Source of the DNA: Candidatus Hydrogenedentota bacterium
Lineage (GTDB): Bacteria > Hydrogenedentota > Hydrogenedentia > Hydrogenedentales > CAITNO01
Assembly: GCA_903893795.1 (NCBI GenBank)
Contig: CAITNO010000102.1
Span: forward strand, 1-64,000
DNA: 64,000 nt
Direction of reading: 5' to 3'
Shown here: piece after piece, positions 1 through 8,797 of the stretch
Layout: each line of letters begins with the position of its first letter
Numbering within the stretch: the first letter of the stretch is position 1
Notes under the pieces: model-generated
Database searches by the model: none
What the model was told of the DNA's origin: nothing
What the model saw: the letters and a program-made list of their open reading frames with translations, nothing else
Translations under genes and position numbers: made by a program

Positions 1-1
1 C

Positions 2-274
2 ATCAAGGCTGTACTCCAGGACCCAATTATAAAGGGAGTAAGCGAAGACCTACAGAAAGAGGATTCCAGTTTTCAGAACATATTCGCTTCTTGCACAAGT
101 ATCAAGACTGTGCCAGATGCTCGGAGGGCTATGAGAATTCTGATTCTTCTGAAGAACAGCCTTCCACAACTACTCTCAGAAGTATATGGAGACCGTCCTT
201 TTAAGGAAAAGGGCATTGTAATCAGCAGTGGTAGCGGTTTTGGCTTCGGAACCATTAGGTCTTTTTTCAAGTAG
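2..274 (+). CDS. C-terminal fragment of a hypothetical protein, cut by the window edge
   Basis: Open plus frame from position 2 to TAG at 272-274 (IKAVLQDPIIKGVSEDLQKEDSSFQNIF...GTIRSFFK*). Confidence 0.5.
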   Translation: MKAVLQDPIIKGVSEDLQKEDSSFQNIFASCTSIKTVPDARRAMRILILLKNSLPQLLSEVYGDRPFKEKGIVISSGSGFGFGTIRSFFK

Positions 275-445
275 AAGCATCAAGCCCCGATGTTTTGAAA
301 ATGATTGGCCAGAGTCGTTGCTTAACGTCATCACTGCAAACTAGGAATGACAATCCTGACGGTCTTTTTCATTCCGACGCACATTATCCGCCCTTCTCTG
401 CCTGTTTTGCCCGTACAGACATTCCGCAGTGAATGCAGTTGGACT

Positions 446-973
446 TCATAGAAACCGTATCTCCAAGAATCCAATCCCCTCCATCTCCGCCCAAGATTCC
501 AGGGCAACTTTGCCGTTGGCTACAAGATAGTCAACGGCTTGTTTCACGGCCTCGCTGGATTCTGAAACACCCTCAACGACCAACCACCCCGTTGGCAGTC
601 CGGCTACCCGGCAATAATTCCGAAGTTGCCCATAGATGACAGCAATCCAACCCTTCGCGGCACGGTCAAGGGCTTCAACGTCATCGGGAAATTCGGAACG
701 CAGTTTGTATTCACGGGTCTTGCCGCCGAAACGTTCGTTGGAGTTCCATTGTCCCCAGTATCCCCGCAGGTCACGCAGCACTTCGCTCTGGGCCTTAATC
801 TCACCCACCATCGCCGGGTTCAAACACTCGATGTCCGGGCCGCGTGAACCCCTTGGCTCAATAATGACCGATATGTCGCGCTCTTTGAAGAAGTCGCGGA
901 CTATGGTTTCCAAGTTGATGTAATGGTTTCGAGCCATGTCATGAGCATAACCCAAGGCAGCTTCCAAGTCCAT
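446..973 (-). CDS. hypothetical protein with PD-(D/E)xK nuclease-like signature
   Basis: 175 aa ORF; motif RGPDIECLNPAMVGEIKAQ resembles PD...ExK active site. Confidence 0.6.
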   Translation of the reverse strand: MDLEAALGYAHDMARNHYINLETIVRDFFKERDISVIIEPRGSRGPDIECLNPAMVGEIKAQSEVLRDLRGYWGQWNSNERFGGKTREYKLRSEFPDDVEALDRAAKGWIAVIYGQLRNYCRVAGLPTGWLVVEGVSESSEAVKQAVDYLVANGKVALESWAEMEGIGFLEIRFL

Positions 974-1039
974 GGTGTCGTTTTTCTTTTTCCGCCAACT
1001 GCTGTATCATGTTGGTCAGATACAAAAGCAGGGGATGTC

Positions 1040-2029
1040 ATGCTCGAACCATATCGGACAGGTTACAGGCCTTCGGAGGATTTCAAGAAACGGCTTTCTG
1101 AGGAGTATGACCGTGACTTGACACCCAAAGAGCCAACCACTCCCACCACAGTCATCAATGGGACAGCCGTAGCAAGTCTGGTCTTGGGGATAGCCTCTCT
1201 GATTACCCCAATGTTCATCTTGTTGTGGATTCTTCTTTCAACCACAGGACCCATACTTATTGCGGATTATTCCCCTGCTGCATTGATTGTCTCTGGTGTA
1301 TTGCTGTCCGCACCGGCAGTGTTCATCGGACACCTTTCGATGGAGCGAATTAACCGTGGATTGAAGAAACAGTCTGGAGCCGGGCTCACCATTGGGGGCC
1401 TGAGCACAGGTTACGTTGGGTTGATTCTTTGCATACTCTTGGGGTGCTATTTTGCCTTTCTTCTACCGGCCCAAATGAGGGACTTTGAACGGGGAGTAAA
1501 GGAAGCAGGCGACAAGATAGAACGCGATGCCGATGAGTCGCTAAACAGACTCACGGGGGATATTGAGCGACACGCAAAGAACATACAACCTCCATCCTTC
1601 AATCTGCCAAAGCCATCCCAAAAGCCACTCAAGGTGCCCTCAGTCTTGGTGAACCCTTCTCAACCAGCTCTTCAGCCGGTCCAGCAACCTGTCAGGCAAG
1701 ATTTATCACAGGCCATAAGGGAAAATGAAACGCGAGTTGTAGAAGCACTCAAAGAAATTGTTGCTGCGGAAGAAAGTACGCTTGCCGCCGATGGACGCTA
1801 CGCGGGAAGCCTACAGTCCCTTGCACCCTTGAAGGGCAAAATCACGGGGAATGCCTTCTCTGGTTACAGATTCAGCCTCATGGGTTCATCCAACAAGTTT
1901 CGAGTCAACGCCGCGCCGGAAATTCCTGGAGAAACAGGGCAACGCTACTTCTACGTGGATGAAACGGGCGTCATCCGGAGTAACCCTTCAAGTAAGGCGA
2001 GCAGCTTGGACGGACCGTTAGGGAACTGA
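1040..2029 (+). CDS. DUF4190-like membrane protein with pilin-like C-terminal segment
   Basis: ORF 923..2029, likely start ATG 1040; hydrophobic GTAVASLVLGIASL...GLKKQSGAGLTIGGLSTGYVGLI (DUF4190-like) and RYFYVDETGVIRSNPSS tail. Confidence 0.6.
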   Translation: MLEPYRTGYRPSEDFKKRLSEEYDRDLTPKEPTTPTTVINGTAVASLVLGIASLITPMFILLWILLSTTGPILIADYSPAALIVSGVLLSAPAVFIGHLSMERINRGLKKQSGAGLTIGGLSTGYVGLILCILLGCYFAFLLPAQMRDFERGVKEAGDKIERDADESLNRLTGDIERHAKNIQPPSFNLPKPSQKPLKVPSVLVNPSQPALQPVQQPVRQDLSQAIRENETRVVEALKEIVAAEESTLAADGRYAGSLQSLAPLKGKITGNAFSGYRFSLMGSSNKFRVNAAPEIPGETGQRYFYVDETGVIRSNPSSKASSLDGPLGN

Positions 2030-2788
2030 GGCACATTTCTCCTCGGGCCTTTCGAATTACCTCCTTAATCCAGCACCTGTTCATGTCCACTCAGACAAGT
2101 TACCCGTTGCCAACGGACCTTTCCTGATACACCCTGCTAATTGCCATTTATTGTCAGGAAATGAACGTCCGGCCCGTTCTGGCTCTGAGTTTTGAACGAG
2201 TCAAAATTCGCGACCACAGCTAACCCCCCTCCTTTCAATCTCTTCTATCGCCCTCCATCCTATCCCACCTTTCCACCCAATCAGTCCCTATCCTTTCCGG
2301 TCCATATCTTCACCGCCAATCCAGGTCCAGGTCCATGGGACCAACACCTCCTACCAAGCACTGTCTCTGCCGACACAATAGAAGTTGTTGGCCTGTATAG
2401 CCTCACGGAAAACGCGCGCGGCCATGCACTTGTTTTGCCGTCGTCGAGCAGCAGAAAGTGGTTTTTGTTCTTCGTTTCGTTCAGAGCCCGCTAGTAGTCG
2501 AATAATCTGATGACTCGGGTGTTCGCAGTTTGGTCGCCCTCAAAAAGGCCGACTTTCCAGACAGATATCCGAGTCTGTACCAATGTGACCGCCAAATATT
2601 TTTACAGAAATTCTTTTTTGCCTCAGGATGGCTTTGCTCTTTCACGTTCACCGGACCATTCATGCTTGGAACATACCCGACACTCCCGCCACACACCCGC
2701 CTGAACCATCTCTATATATATAAAACTTCAGCATCAGAAACTTCTTGCCACAGAAACCGAAAAATCAACCAGAAAGGAGCGAAAAATC

Positions 2789-3109
2789 GTGGGTGACTTC
2801 AGTGACATGCGTGACGTAGACCGTTTTATGCGTTGTGAAAACGGCCGCAAACGGCTTGCTGAAATCCAAGCTGCTTTTGTCGGCAAGACCATCGCGAAAG
2901 TCGATTTCACAAACGACGTGGACAGCGTCTTGGTGACCATGTCCTTCGATTCTGGCGAGAGCCTGGAGCTTTTCCTGCCTGAATTGATGCTGGATGCTCT
3001 GAGGGAAACATTCCAGGCTGACATTCAAGAGGAATATTGGCGTGATTACCCGGAACGCAGACCAAACCAAGAGAAAGGAACCGAAAACGATGGAGAAGAT
3101 GAGTCCTGA
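2789..3109 (+). CDS. hypothetical small protein, first gene of small-ORF array
   Basis: GTG start at 2789 preceded by AGAAAGGAG. Confidence 0.6.
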   Translation: MGDFSDMRDVDRFMRCENGRKRLAEIQAAFVGKTIAKVDFTNDVDSVLVTMSFDSGESLELFLPELMLDALRETFQADIQEEYWRDYPERRPNQEKGTENDGEDES

Positions 3110-3521
3110 GCAAGTGGCCGCGGTCCGTCGCCGTGTCCAAATGGCCTTTGGCGAACTTCGGAAAGTGGGCTTTCTCACGAAGTCCAACTTCAGTTGCTGC
3201 ATGAACTGTGCCGTCGCCGAACTGGGCGAAATAGCGGAGAAACGGCGTCGCAACCGTGCCGTGTATTGGCACATACAGGATGAGACGCACTTCCGTAAGG
3301 GAGGCTCGTTGTACATCCGCTTCTGTTATCTGCCGCCCAAGGGAATTGAAGGCGATACCACACGGGTGGAAACCGAAATCGGCGAACAGGTGGCGGCAGC
3401 ATTGCGGAAAGCCGGACTGGAAGTGGATTGGAACGGCAACCCGCACGTCACCATCCAAATTGAAGGTTTAACCAGCCAAGCCACTCCAGAAAAGGCAGGT
3501 CAACATGACGGAACCGCGTGA
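3090..3521 (+). CDS. DUF6891-like protein
   Basis: ATG 3090; FSCCMNCAVAELGEIAEKRR...LYIRFCYLPP...LRKAGLEVDWNGNPHVTIQIEG pattern. Confidence 0.6.
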   Translation: MEKMSPEQVAAVRRRVQMAFGELRKVGFLTKSNFSCCMNCAVAELGEIAEKRRRNRAVYWHIQDETHFRKGGSLYIRFCYLPPKGIEGDTTRVETEIGEQVAAALRKAGLEVDWNGNPHVTIQIEGLTSQATPEKAGQHDGTA

Positions 3522-3792
3522 TTGGAGAGAGGAGGCGAATGAAAAGGCCCGTACAGCGGCCAGAGTCTTGAGCGACTGGGTAAACGACATGGGTCACAAG
3601 AATGAGGTGTTCGTCCAAGCTGTCATGCAGGAACACCGGACCCTTCAACAGCAGATGTTCGAGGTCATGCTTGCCTGCATCGCCGAATGGGCAAAGGCCG
3701 AGCAATACGACGCAAGAAATGCGTTTACCATCTTGAAATGCCGGGAAATCATGTCGCTATTTCCCGGCGGTACAAAAGTGCCACTCATCTGA
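3505..3792 (+). CDS. hypothetical protein
   Basis: 95 aa ORF in the same-strand array, overlaps preceding stop. Confidence 0.55.
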   Translation: MTEPRDWREEANEKARTAARVLSDWVNDMGHKNEVFVQAVMQEHRTLQQQMFEVMLACIAEWAKAEQYDARNAFTILKCREIMSLFPGGTKVPLI

Positions 3793-3819
3793 ACACCAAC
3801 TCAACCGAAAGGGAAGACT

Positions 3820-4116
3820 ATGGCTGAAATACGCTTTGACCTTGGCCCGATTGTCGCCACGCCCGGCGCACTGGAGGCACTGCAACGCAATGGCATGACG
3901 GGTCTGGAACTGTTGGCTCGGCACTGTCGCGGCGATTGGGGTGAATTGGATGATGAGGACAAGCAAGCCAATGCCGATGCCCTTCAAACCGGCGCTCGAA
4001 TCATGTCCGTGTACACATTGCCCGATGGCACCAAGATATGGGTAATAACTGACGCGGAAATTTCCGATGACCATGCACGTCAAGCCACAACGTTCCTCCT
4101 GCCGGATGACTACTGA
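3820..4116 (+). CDS. plasmid-related small protein (FDLGPIVATPGALEAL family)
   Basis: 98 aa; FDLGPIVATPGALEALQRNG...LLARHCRGDWGELD...TKIWVITD..TTFLLPDDY, a recurrent plasmid/ICE protein family. Confidence 0.75.
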   Translation: MAEIRFDLGPIVATPGALEALQRNGMTGLELLARHCRGDWGELDDEDKQANADALQTGARIMSVYTLPDGTKIWVITDAEISDDHARQATTFLLPDDY

Positions 4117-4131
4117 TAAGGGCCATATCGG

Positions 4132-4151
4132 GTGTCGTAACGTTACGACAC
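4132..4151. repeat. 20-bp perfect palindrome GTGTCGTAACGTTACGACAC, copy 1
   Basis: Read directly; core recurs at 9719-9736. Confidence 0.9.
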
Positions 4152-4221
4152 TATTCCGTCTGAATCCAATCACGCCTTTTAGGCTCCTCACCCAGAAACA
4201 CACCGAAAGGAAACTCTGCCT

Positions 4222-4596
4222 ATGCCGGAAGACAAGCCAGCCTACCCGTGTGCCGAGAAGAATCCGAAGAAACTGGTACGAAGCCAACAGGCATTGGTGA
4301 TAAGAGCCATGCGGAGTGAAGTCTCCACCATCCAATCAGCCCTGAACACCGTGCGAAACCGGATAGACCATGCCGTGAAAGCCGCAACCAGAGTCGAGAA
4401 GAACGTTGATGAATTGCAGGCGGCATGGGACCACGAAATAGAACACCGTCACCTGGACCCGACCACCTTCCCGATACCAGACTTCCAAGCCGGTCCTGTT
4501 GAGCAGTGTCACGATGCACTGGTCAGGCTTGAAGAACTACGTTCCCGATACAACGAACTCCGCAAAATCCTCCATGCTCTCTCCAGGAGGAAATAG
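4222..4596 (+). CDS. hypothetical coiled-coil protein
   Basis: 124 aa, preceded by ACCGAAAGGAAA. Confidence 0.55.
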   Translation: MPEDKPAYPCAEKNPKKLVRSQQALVIRAMRSEVSTIQSALNTVRNRIDHAVKAATRVEKNVDELQAAWDHEIEHRHLDPTTFPIPDFQAGPVEQCHDALVRLEELRSRYNELRKILHALSRRK

Positions 4597-4716
4597 ACAA
4601 GGCCAGTTTCCCACCCCTTTGCCTTGTCTCGCCTGAAACCCCCGCCAAGCCCATTGCATGACGGGATAAGTGTGTCTGCACATACCCAAGTAACCATTGA
4701 AAGGAGAAGTGTTTCT

Positions 4717-4941
4717 ATGGCTATCGCCATACCGCAAGCCGTGTACGACGGAATTCTTGCCGTGAGAGATTCCGGCGCGACAAATATGTTGGACCGGCCG
4801 CGCGTCATCCAGATTCTGGACCAGATGGGCCTTGACGAAGCGGCTGAATGGGTCCGCAACAACAAGAGCGAGTATTCGCATGGCATCTTTCAGGGTTTCG
4901 CGATTGAGGAACCCCAGTCCGGGAAGGACGGTGACGCATGA
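4717..4941 (+). CDS. DUF5049-like small protein
   Basis: ATG 4717 after GAAAGGAG; YDGILAVRDSGATNMLDRPRVIQILDQMG. Confidence 0.65.
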   Translation: MAIAIPQAVYDGILAVRDSGATNMLDRPRVIQILDQMGLDEAAEWVRNNKSEYSHGIFQGFAIEEPQSGKDGDA

Positions 4942-5666
4942 GTCATTTCAACGTCATATGCCTGCTGCCTGGGGATACCCCGATGAACAAGGTCGAGAGC
5001 ATTATTGCAAAGCTCATGGCCCCTTTCGACGAAGGGCTCCAAGTCCCCGAGCATTTGGTGCCGTGCTGGTGTGTCGGGAAGAAGGCGCAAGAAGAAGTTG
5101 CCGCTGCCGTTAACGCGGAATTCGACATTGGCCCTCTGCGTGAGCAGTTCTCGGCACTGCCGGATGATGAGCGTACCGAAAGTCGGTGGAAAGCACTTGT
5201 TCAACCCCGCGTGGACAGGTGGAATGAACTGTTGGCCGAACACCCCATGAAAGACAAGCCTGATTCCCAGTGTCAACGATGTGGTGGTATCGGCGAACGT
5301 ATCACCACGTACAGTCCAAACAGCAAATGGGACGGATGGAACATCGGCGGTCGGTGGGATGGTTGGATACATGGTCCTGCCCGAGAAGAGCAATCCCAAG
5401 ACGGGAAAGGCGGCTTCAACTTCGGGGAGGAACACCATCGTCCGGGAAACAACTGCCGGTTCGTACGGGACATTCCGATTGACGACATGTACTACTTGCC
5501 GTTTGCAGTGGTCACGCCCGATGGACAGTGGCATGAACAGGGCAAGATGGGCTGGTGGGCCGTGGTTGCCAATGAGATGGATGTGGGAGTCTGGCATGAC
5601 ACCGTGAAATCCCTCTTTGCCCAACACCCCGACTGTTTGGCCGTTGCCGTGGACTGCCACATCTGA
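4938..5666 (+). CDS. mobile-element protein with SKWDGWNIGGRWDGW motif
   Basis: 242 aa; MSHFNV..., NSKWDGWNIGGRWDGWI resembles a family found on phages and plasmids. Confidence 0.6.
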   Translation: MSHFNVICLLPGDTPMNKVESIIAKLMAPFDEGLQVPEHLVPCWCVGKKAQEEVAAAVNAEFDIGPLREQFSALPDDERTESRWKALVQPRVDRWNELLAEHPMKDKPDSQCQRCGGIGERITTYSPNSKWDGWNIGGRWDGWIHGPAREEQSQDGKGGFNFGEEHHRPGNNCRFVRDIPIDDMYYLPFAVVTPDGQWHEQGKMGWWAVVANEMDVGVWHDTVKSLFAQHPDCLAVAVDCHI

Positions 5667-5678
5667 GGAGCGCACCCA

Positions 5679-5924
5679 ATGGACGATTTGCAGAAACGAA
5701 TCACACGTGCCGCTGGCAATACATGGCAAGCCATTGGCGGGGACATCCTTCAGGTTGCGGAAGCCGATTCTGTGACCCAAGAGGAAGTCATCGAGGCCGT
5801 GATTGATTACATCCAAGACTATGGCCGGGACGAGGAAGCTATAGCGGAGTTCAACCGACTGTCTCTTGAGGATAAGACAGAAATGCTCCGCAAAGCCTTC
5901 CCTCTTGCCCGCTACGGTTGGTAA
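5679..5924 (+). CDS. hypothetical protein
   Basis: 81 aa ORF in array. Confidence 0.5.
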   Translation: MDDLQKRITRAAGNTWQAIGGDILQVAEADSVTQEEVIEAVIDYIQDYGRDEEAIAEFNRLSLEDKTEMLRKAFPLARYGW

Positions 5925-5935
5925 GGAGGTGCCGC

Positions 5936-6169
5936 ATGCCATTCACACCAAGACAACCAACCCGTTCCGAAACAGAATCCGTGGACCTTTGGGTCTTCAT
6001 CGAAGGCGCCATTGGATTTCTGTCAGATGTCACGCACGGCGGCACTCGTCTTATCTTGACCTTTGACGGCAAAGCGCTTGGGTGTGTTGTGTCCATGGAG
6101 GATTACCAGAAACTTCAACAACAGGAGGAACCGAAAGGAGAGACGCCGAATGAGCAAAATCTGCCGTGA
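5936..6169 (+). CDS. Phd/YefM antitoxin-like protein
   Basis: ATG 5936 after AAGGAGG; GGTRLILTFDGKALGCVVSMEDYQKLQ. Confidence 0.55.
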   Translation: MPFTPRQPTRSETESVDLWVFIEGAIGFLSDVTHGGTRLILTFDGKALGCVVSMEDYQKLQQQEEPKGETPNEQNLP

Positions 6170-6365
6170 GTGCCGGAAGGGCATGTTGCGAATCACCGGC
6201 ATGGGCGCTTGGGAGGACACGATTCTCGTCCAATGCCCGGAATGCGGCGAGGAATACGAAGTGGAACCCGATGGCCTCGGAGAGGGAGGCATGGAAATGG
6301 TCCGTGCCTTCGAGATTGAACAGCAACGCCGACAGCAGGAAGAGAAGGAGGACGCCGATGGATAG
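6150..6365 (+). CDS. zinc-ribbon small protein
   Basis: MSKICRECRKG...VQCPECGEEYE; CxxC/CxxC. Confidence 0.6.
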   Translation: MSKICRECRKGMLRITGMGAWEDTILVQCPECGEEYEVEPDGLGEGGMEMVRAFEIEQQRRQQEEKEDADG

Positions 6366-6966
6366 ACACCAGTGGCAACGTCTCAATGAAGTCCTCCTGG
6401 AAGTATCCGCCCAAAACCGACCCATTGACGACCTTGATGAGATTCCCGGCTGGTTTGAGGGAACGGAGGAAGATGTCAGTTCCAAAGCTCAGGAGGTACG
6501 TGGTCTATTTGACGCGGCGTATGACCATGGTCTGGTAAACCGTTGGGTTGACGAACATGCCAACCGTGGCCCTTCAACGAATTGGGATTGGACAACGACG
6601 GCCCATAGGAAGGCCTCGGAACTGAATATGGTCTTAGCCGACCCAATAGGTTATTCAACGCTCTTCGCCAAACCGCCGAACCTCATCACGGCAGCAATCG
6701 AAAGTGTCCTGCCGACCACATTGACGGATTTCGCCGAAGAGCCATTCCAGCACGCCGAAGCCGTGTACGAGCGACAAGTCCGGTTTCTCATCAGCCATGA
6801 AGGTAAGCCGGTGGCCGCGCTCGTGACGTTGGTGGACCTTGAGATGCTGAAAGACTTCCAAACCGAAGTGGACCCCTGTAAGTGGTTGGGACTCGTACAG
6901 GAAGCAAGGCAGCGGCTTGGATGGCCAGCCGTAACATTCAACGACGAGGAGGAACAACCGTGTTGA
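6358..6966 (+). CDS. hypothetical protein with C-terminal Phd/YefM-like segment
   Basis: ATG 6358; AEAVYERQVRFLISHEGKPVAALVTLVDLEMLKDFQ. Confidence 0.55.
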   Translation: MDRHQWQRLNEVLLEVSAQNRPIDDLDEIPGWFEGTEEDVSSKAQEVRGLFDAAYDHGLVNRWVDEHANRGPSTNWDWTTTAHRKASELNMVLADPIGYSTLFAKPPNLITAAIESVLPTTLTDFAEEPFQHAEAVYERQVRFLISHEGKPVAALVTLVDLEMLKDFQTEVDPCKWLGLVQEARQRLGWPAVTFNDEEEQPC

Positions 6967-7154
6967 GATTCTCTGATGGTGTCAACATCGACACCAGTGG
7001 CGAATTGCGAGTCCTGAGCCTGCATGATGGCCTCTATGTTGTCGGGGAAGGAATCTGTTTCCCCGTGGACAGCCAGGAGGAGGCCGAACAAACCATCCGC
7101 GACATGAAAGCGCGGAAAGAGAAAGGGAAGAAGTCCGATGAAGAAAATGCGTGA
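6960..7154 (+). CDS. hypothetical small protein
   Basis: GTG 6960 after GGAGGAACAACC; MLRFSDGVNIDTSGELRVLSLHDGLYVV... Confidence 0.5.
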   Translation: MLRFSDGVNIDTSGELRVLSLHDGLYVVGEGICFPVDSQEEAEQTIRDMKARKEKGKKSDEENA

Positions 7155-7380
7155 AGTAAAGCCTGCGGCCAAACCCGTGAAGCCGGAAGTGAAGCCCAAA
7201 CCCGGCGGCAAGGTTGTCAACCCTTCGGAAAGGCTGGCCCTGTTGCTGCGCAAGGAGTCCATGCTGGCCGTAAAGGTCCGCAAGGCCCAAGACGAGCTGC
7301 GTGCCGCCCAGAAGGAAATCTCCAGCCTGTGGGAGGAACGGCAGGAACTGAACCGGGAACTGGTCGGTGGCGAGGAGTAG
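7138..7380 (+). CDS. hypothetical Lys/Pro-rich coiled-coil protein
   Basis: 80 aa, overlaps preceding gene. Confidence 0.5.
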   Translation: MKKMREVKPAAKPVKPEVKPKPGGKVVNPSERLALLLRKESMLAVKVRKAQDELRAAQKEISSLWEERQELNRELVGGEE

Positions 7381-7382
7381 AC

Positions 7383-7730
7383 ATGCCCCAGCCCATACCA
7401 TCGTTCCAGTACTTGTTCGAGATTCCGCCGAATCTGGTGGCCATGTGGTCTGCAAGGGCCATTTACACCATCAAGCCGGAGCCGTTCATTGACATCCTGC
7501 ATGACAGGCAGTTCATGTACGGGGAGAATCAGAGCCAAGAGGCCAAAGACCTGTGTGCCTGGCTGAATAAGTCCGGTATCAAGGGACTCCAAGCGGTATG
7601 CAAGAAGGTGAGCCTTGGTCCCGATGAATCCCGCATTGTCGAATTCAGCGGTGAGGGGTACATTGTCCGTGGGAATCCCAATTCCAGCTACGGATACCTG
7701 TACATCGTGGCCTACCGCGTTCCTGCCTGA
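7383..7730 (+). CDS. hypothetical protein
   Basis: ATG 7383 immediately after preceding stop. Confidence 0.5.
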   Translation: MPQPIPSFQYLFEIPPNLVAMWSARAIYTIKPEPFIDILHDRQFMYGENQSQEAKDLCAWLNKSGIKGLQAVCKKVSLGPDESRIVEFSGEGYIVRGNPNSSYGYLYIVAYRVPA

Positions 7731-7763
7731 TTTCAGCCAGTAGTTCGTCACTCAAACCAAACC

Positions 7764-7810
7764 GATGAAAGACCCGATAGGGATAGCCATGCCTTGTCGG
7801 GTCTTTCATC
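7764..7810. terminator. 14-bp stem hairpin between small-ORF array and ardC-like gene (terminator or regulatory)
   Basis: GATGAAAGACCCGA - 19 nt - TCGGGTCTTTCATC; only a short T run follows. Confidence 0.5.
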
Positions 7811-7829
7811 ATCTAAGGAGGTGATTCAA

Positions 7830-8660
7830 ATGAAGATGATTGGCCGGGCAACAGACATTGCCCAAAGAATCGTGGATGCGTTCAAGGAGCCGGGAAACCT
7901 GCCAAAAGCGTTGGCGCCCATTTTCATCCGGCGTAATGATGACGTGCCCTGCCGAAAATGGTCTTGGCATAACCAACTGCTCGTTGCCCTGTCCGGCACT
8001 TCCGATGCCCGTGGTATCCGCCAATGGAACACGGTTGGCCGCAAACTGAAGAAAGGCTGCAAGGGCATCTGGATTTTGGCCCCGTGCATCAAGACCATCA
8101 GGGAGAAAGACGATAAGGGAGAGGAGCAAAAGAAAAACCTCGTATATGGTTTCAAGGGCATTCCCGTGTTTGCCGTGGAGGATACGGAGGGCAATCCAGT
8201 TCCCGGCAATGAGCGATATGACGAGTGGGTCCGGAATCTGCCCTTGGTGAAGGTGGCTGAGGGTTGGGGCATCCATGTTGGTACGTATTCCGGCGAGGAT
8301 AGGGATGCACTCGGGTATTTCCAGTTCGGTACGGGCCGCAAGGCAATCATGCTGGGCACGGAGAACCTGAGTACCTGGGCACACGAACTTGTCCATGCTG
8401 CTGACCATCACCTGACCAAACTCATTGATGACCGGAATCTGCTGGAAATCATCGCTGAATTGGGTTCGGCCATCCTGCTTGAGGCAATCGGCCACTCATA
8501 CGAGGCTGATTTGGGTGGTGCCTACGCCTATATCCACCACTACGCGACAGCCGCCGGCAAACCTCCTGTACGGGCCTGTATTGACGTGCTGGACCGAGCA
8601 TGTAGTTGTGTGGCGCTGATTTTGGACATGGCAGAGAAGGCGAAAGAGGACACCCCCTGA
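7830..8660 (+). CDS. ArdC-like antirestriction protein (ssDNA-binding domain + zincin metallopeptidase)
   Basis: ATG 7830 after AAGGAGG; WSWHNQLLVALSGTSDARGIRQWNTVGRKLKKGCKGIWILAP and HELVHAADH (HExxH). Confidence 0.85.
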   Translation: MKMIGRATDIAQRIVDAFKEPGNLPKALAPIFIRRNDDVPCRKWSWHNQLLVALSGTSDARGIRQWNTVGRKLKKGCKGIWILAPCIKTIREKDDKGEEQKKNLVYGFKGIPVFAVEDTEGNPVPGNERYDEWVRNLPLVKVAEGWGIHVGTYSGEDRDALGYFQFGTGRKAIMLGTENLSTWAHELVHAADHHLTKLIDDRNLLEIIAELGSAILLEAIGHSYEADLGGAYAYIHHYATAAGKPPVRACIDVLDRACSCVALILDMAEKAKEDTP

Positions 8661-8666
8661 ACCTCC

Positions 8667-8682
8667 GTGCCACCGGTGGCAC
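8667..8682. repeat. 16-bp palindrome GTGCCACCGGTGGCAC
   Basis: Read directly; identical at 21942-21957. Confidence 0.9.
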
Positions 8683-8706
8683 CGAACATCCAAATCTTAC
8701 TTTTCA

Positions 8707-8733
8707 CACTGTTTTGTACACCACGGAACAGTG
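8707..8733. promoter_or_regulatory. inverted repeat CACTGTT-N13-AACAGTG upstream of serine recombinase
   Basis: CACTGTTTTGTACACCACGGAACAGTG, 65 bp before recombinase start. Confidence 0.45.
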
Positions 8734-8797
8734 ATGTACAGGTTTTCTGCAAATAGGCGTTCAACTTACAGCTTTTTTCGAGCTGGAAAGGAGGAGA

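Noticed and set aside
2192-2494. 100-aa plus ORF
   Set aside because: Pro/Ser-rich, no good ribosome site, low-complexity; treated as non-coding
4890-5942. 350-aa minus ORF
   Set aside because: Antisense to two plus-strand array genes with ribosome sites; no recognisable motif
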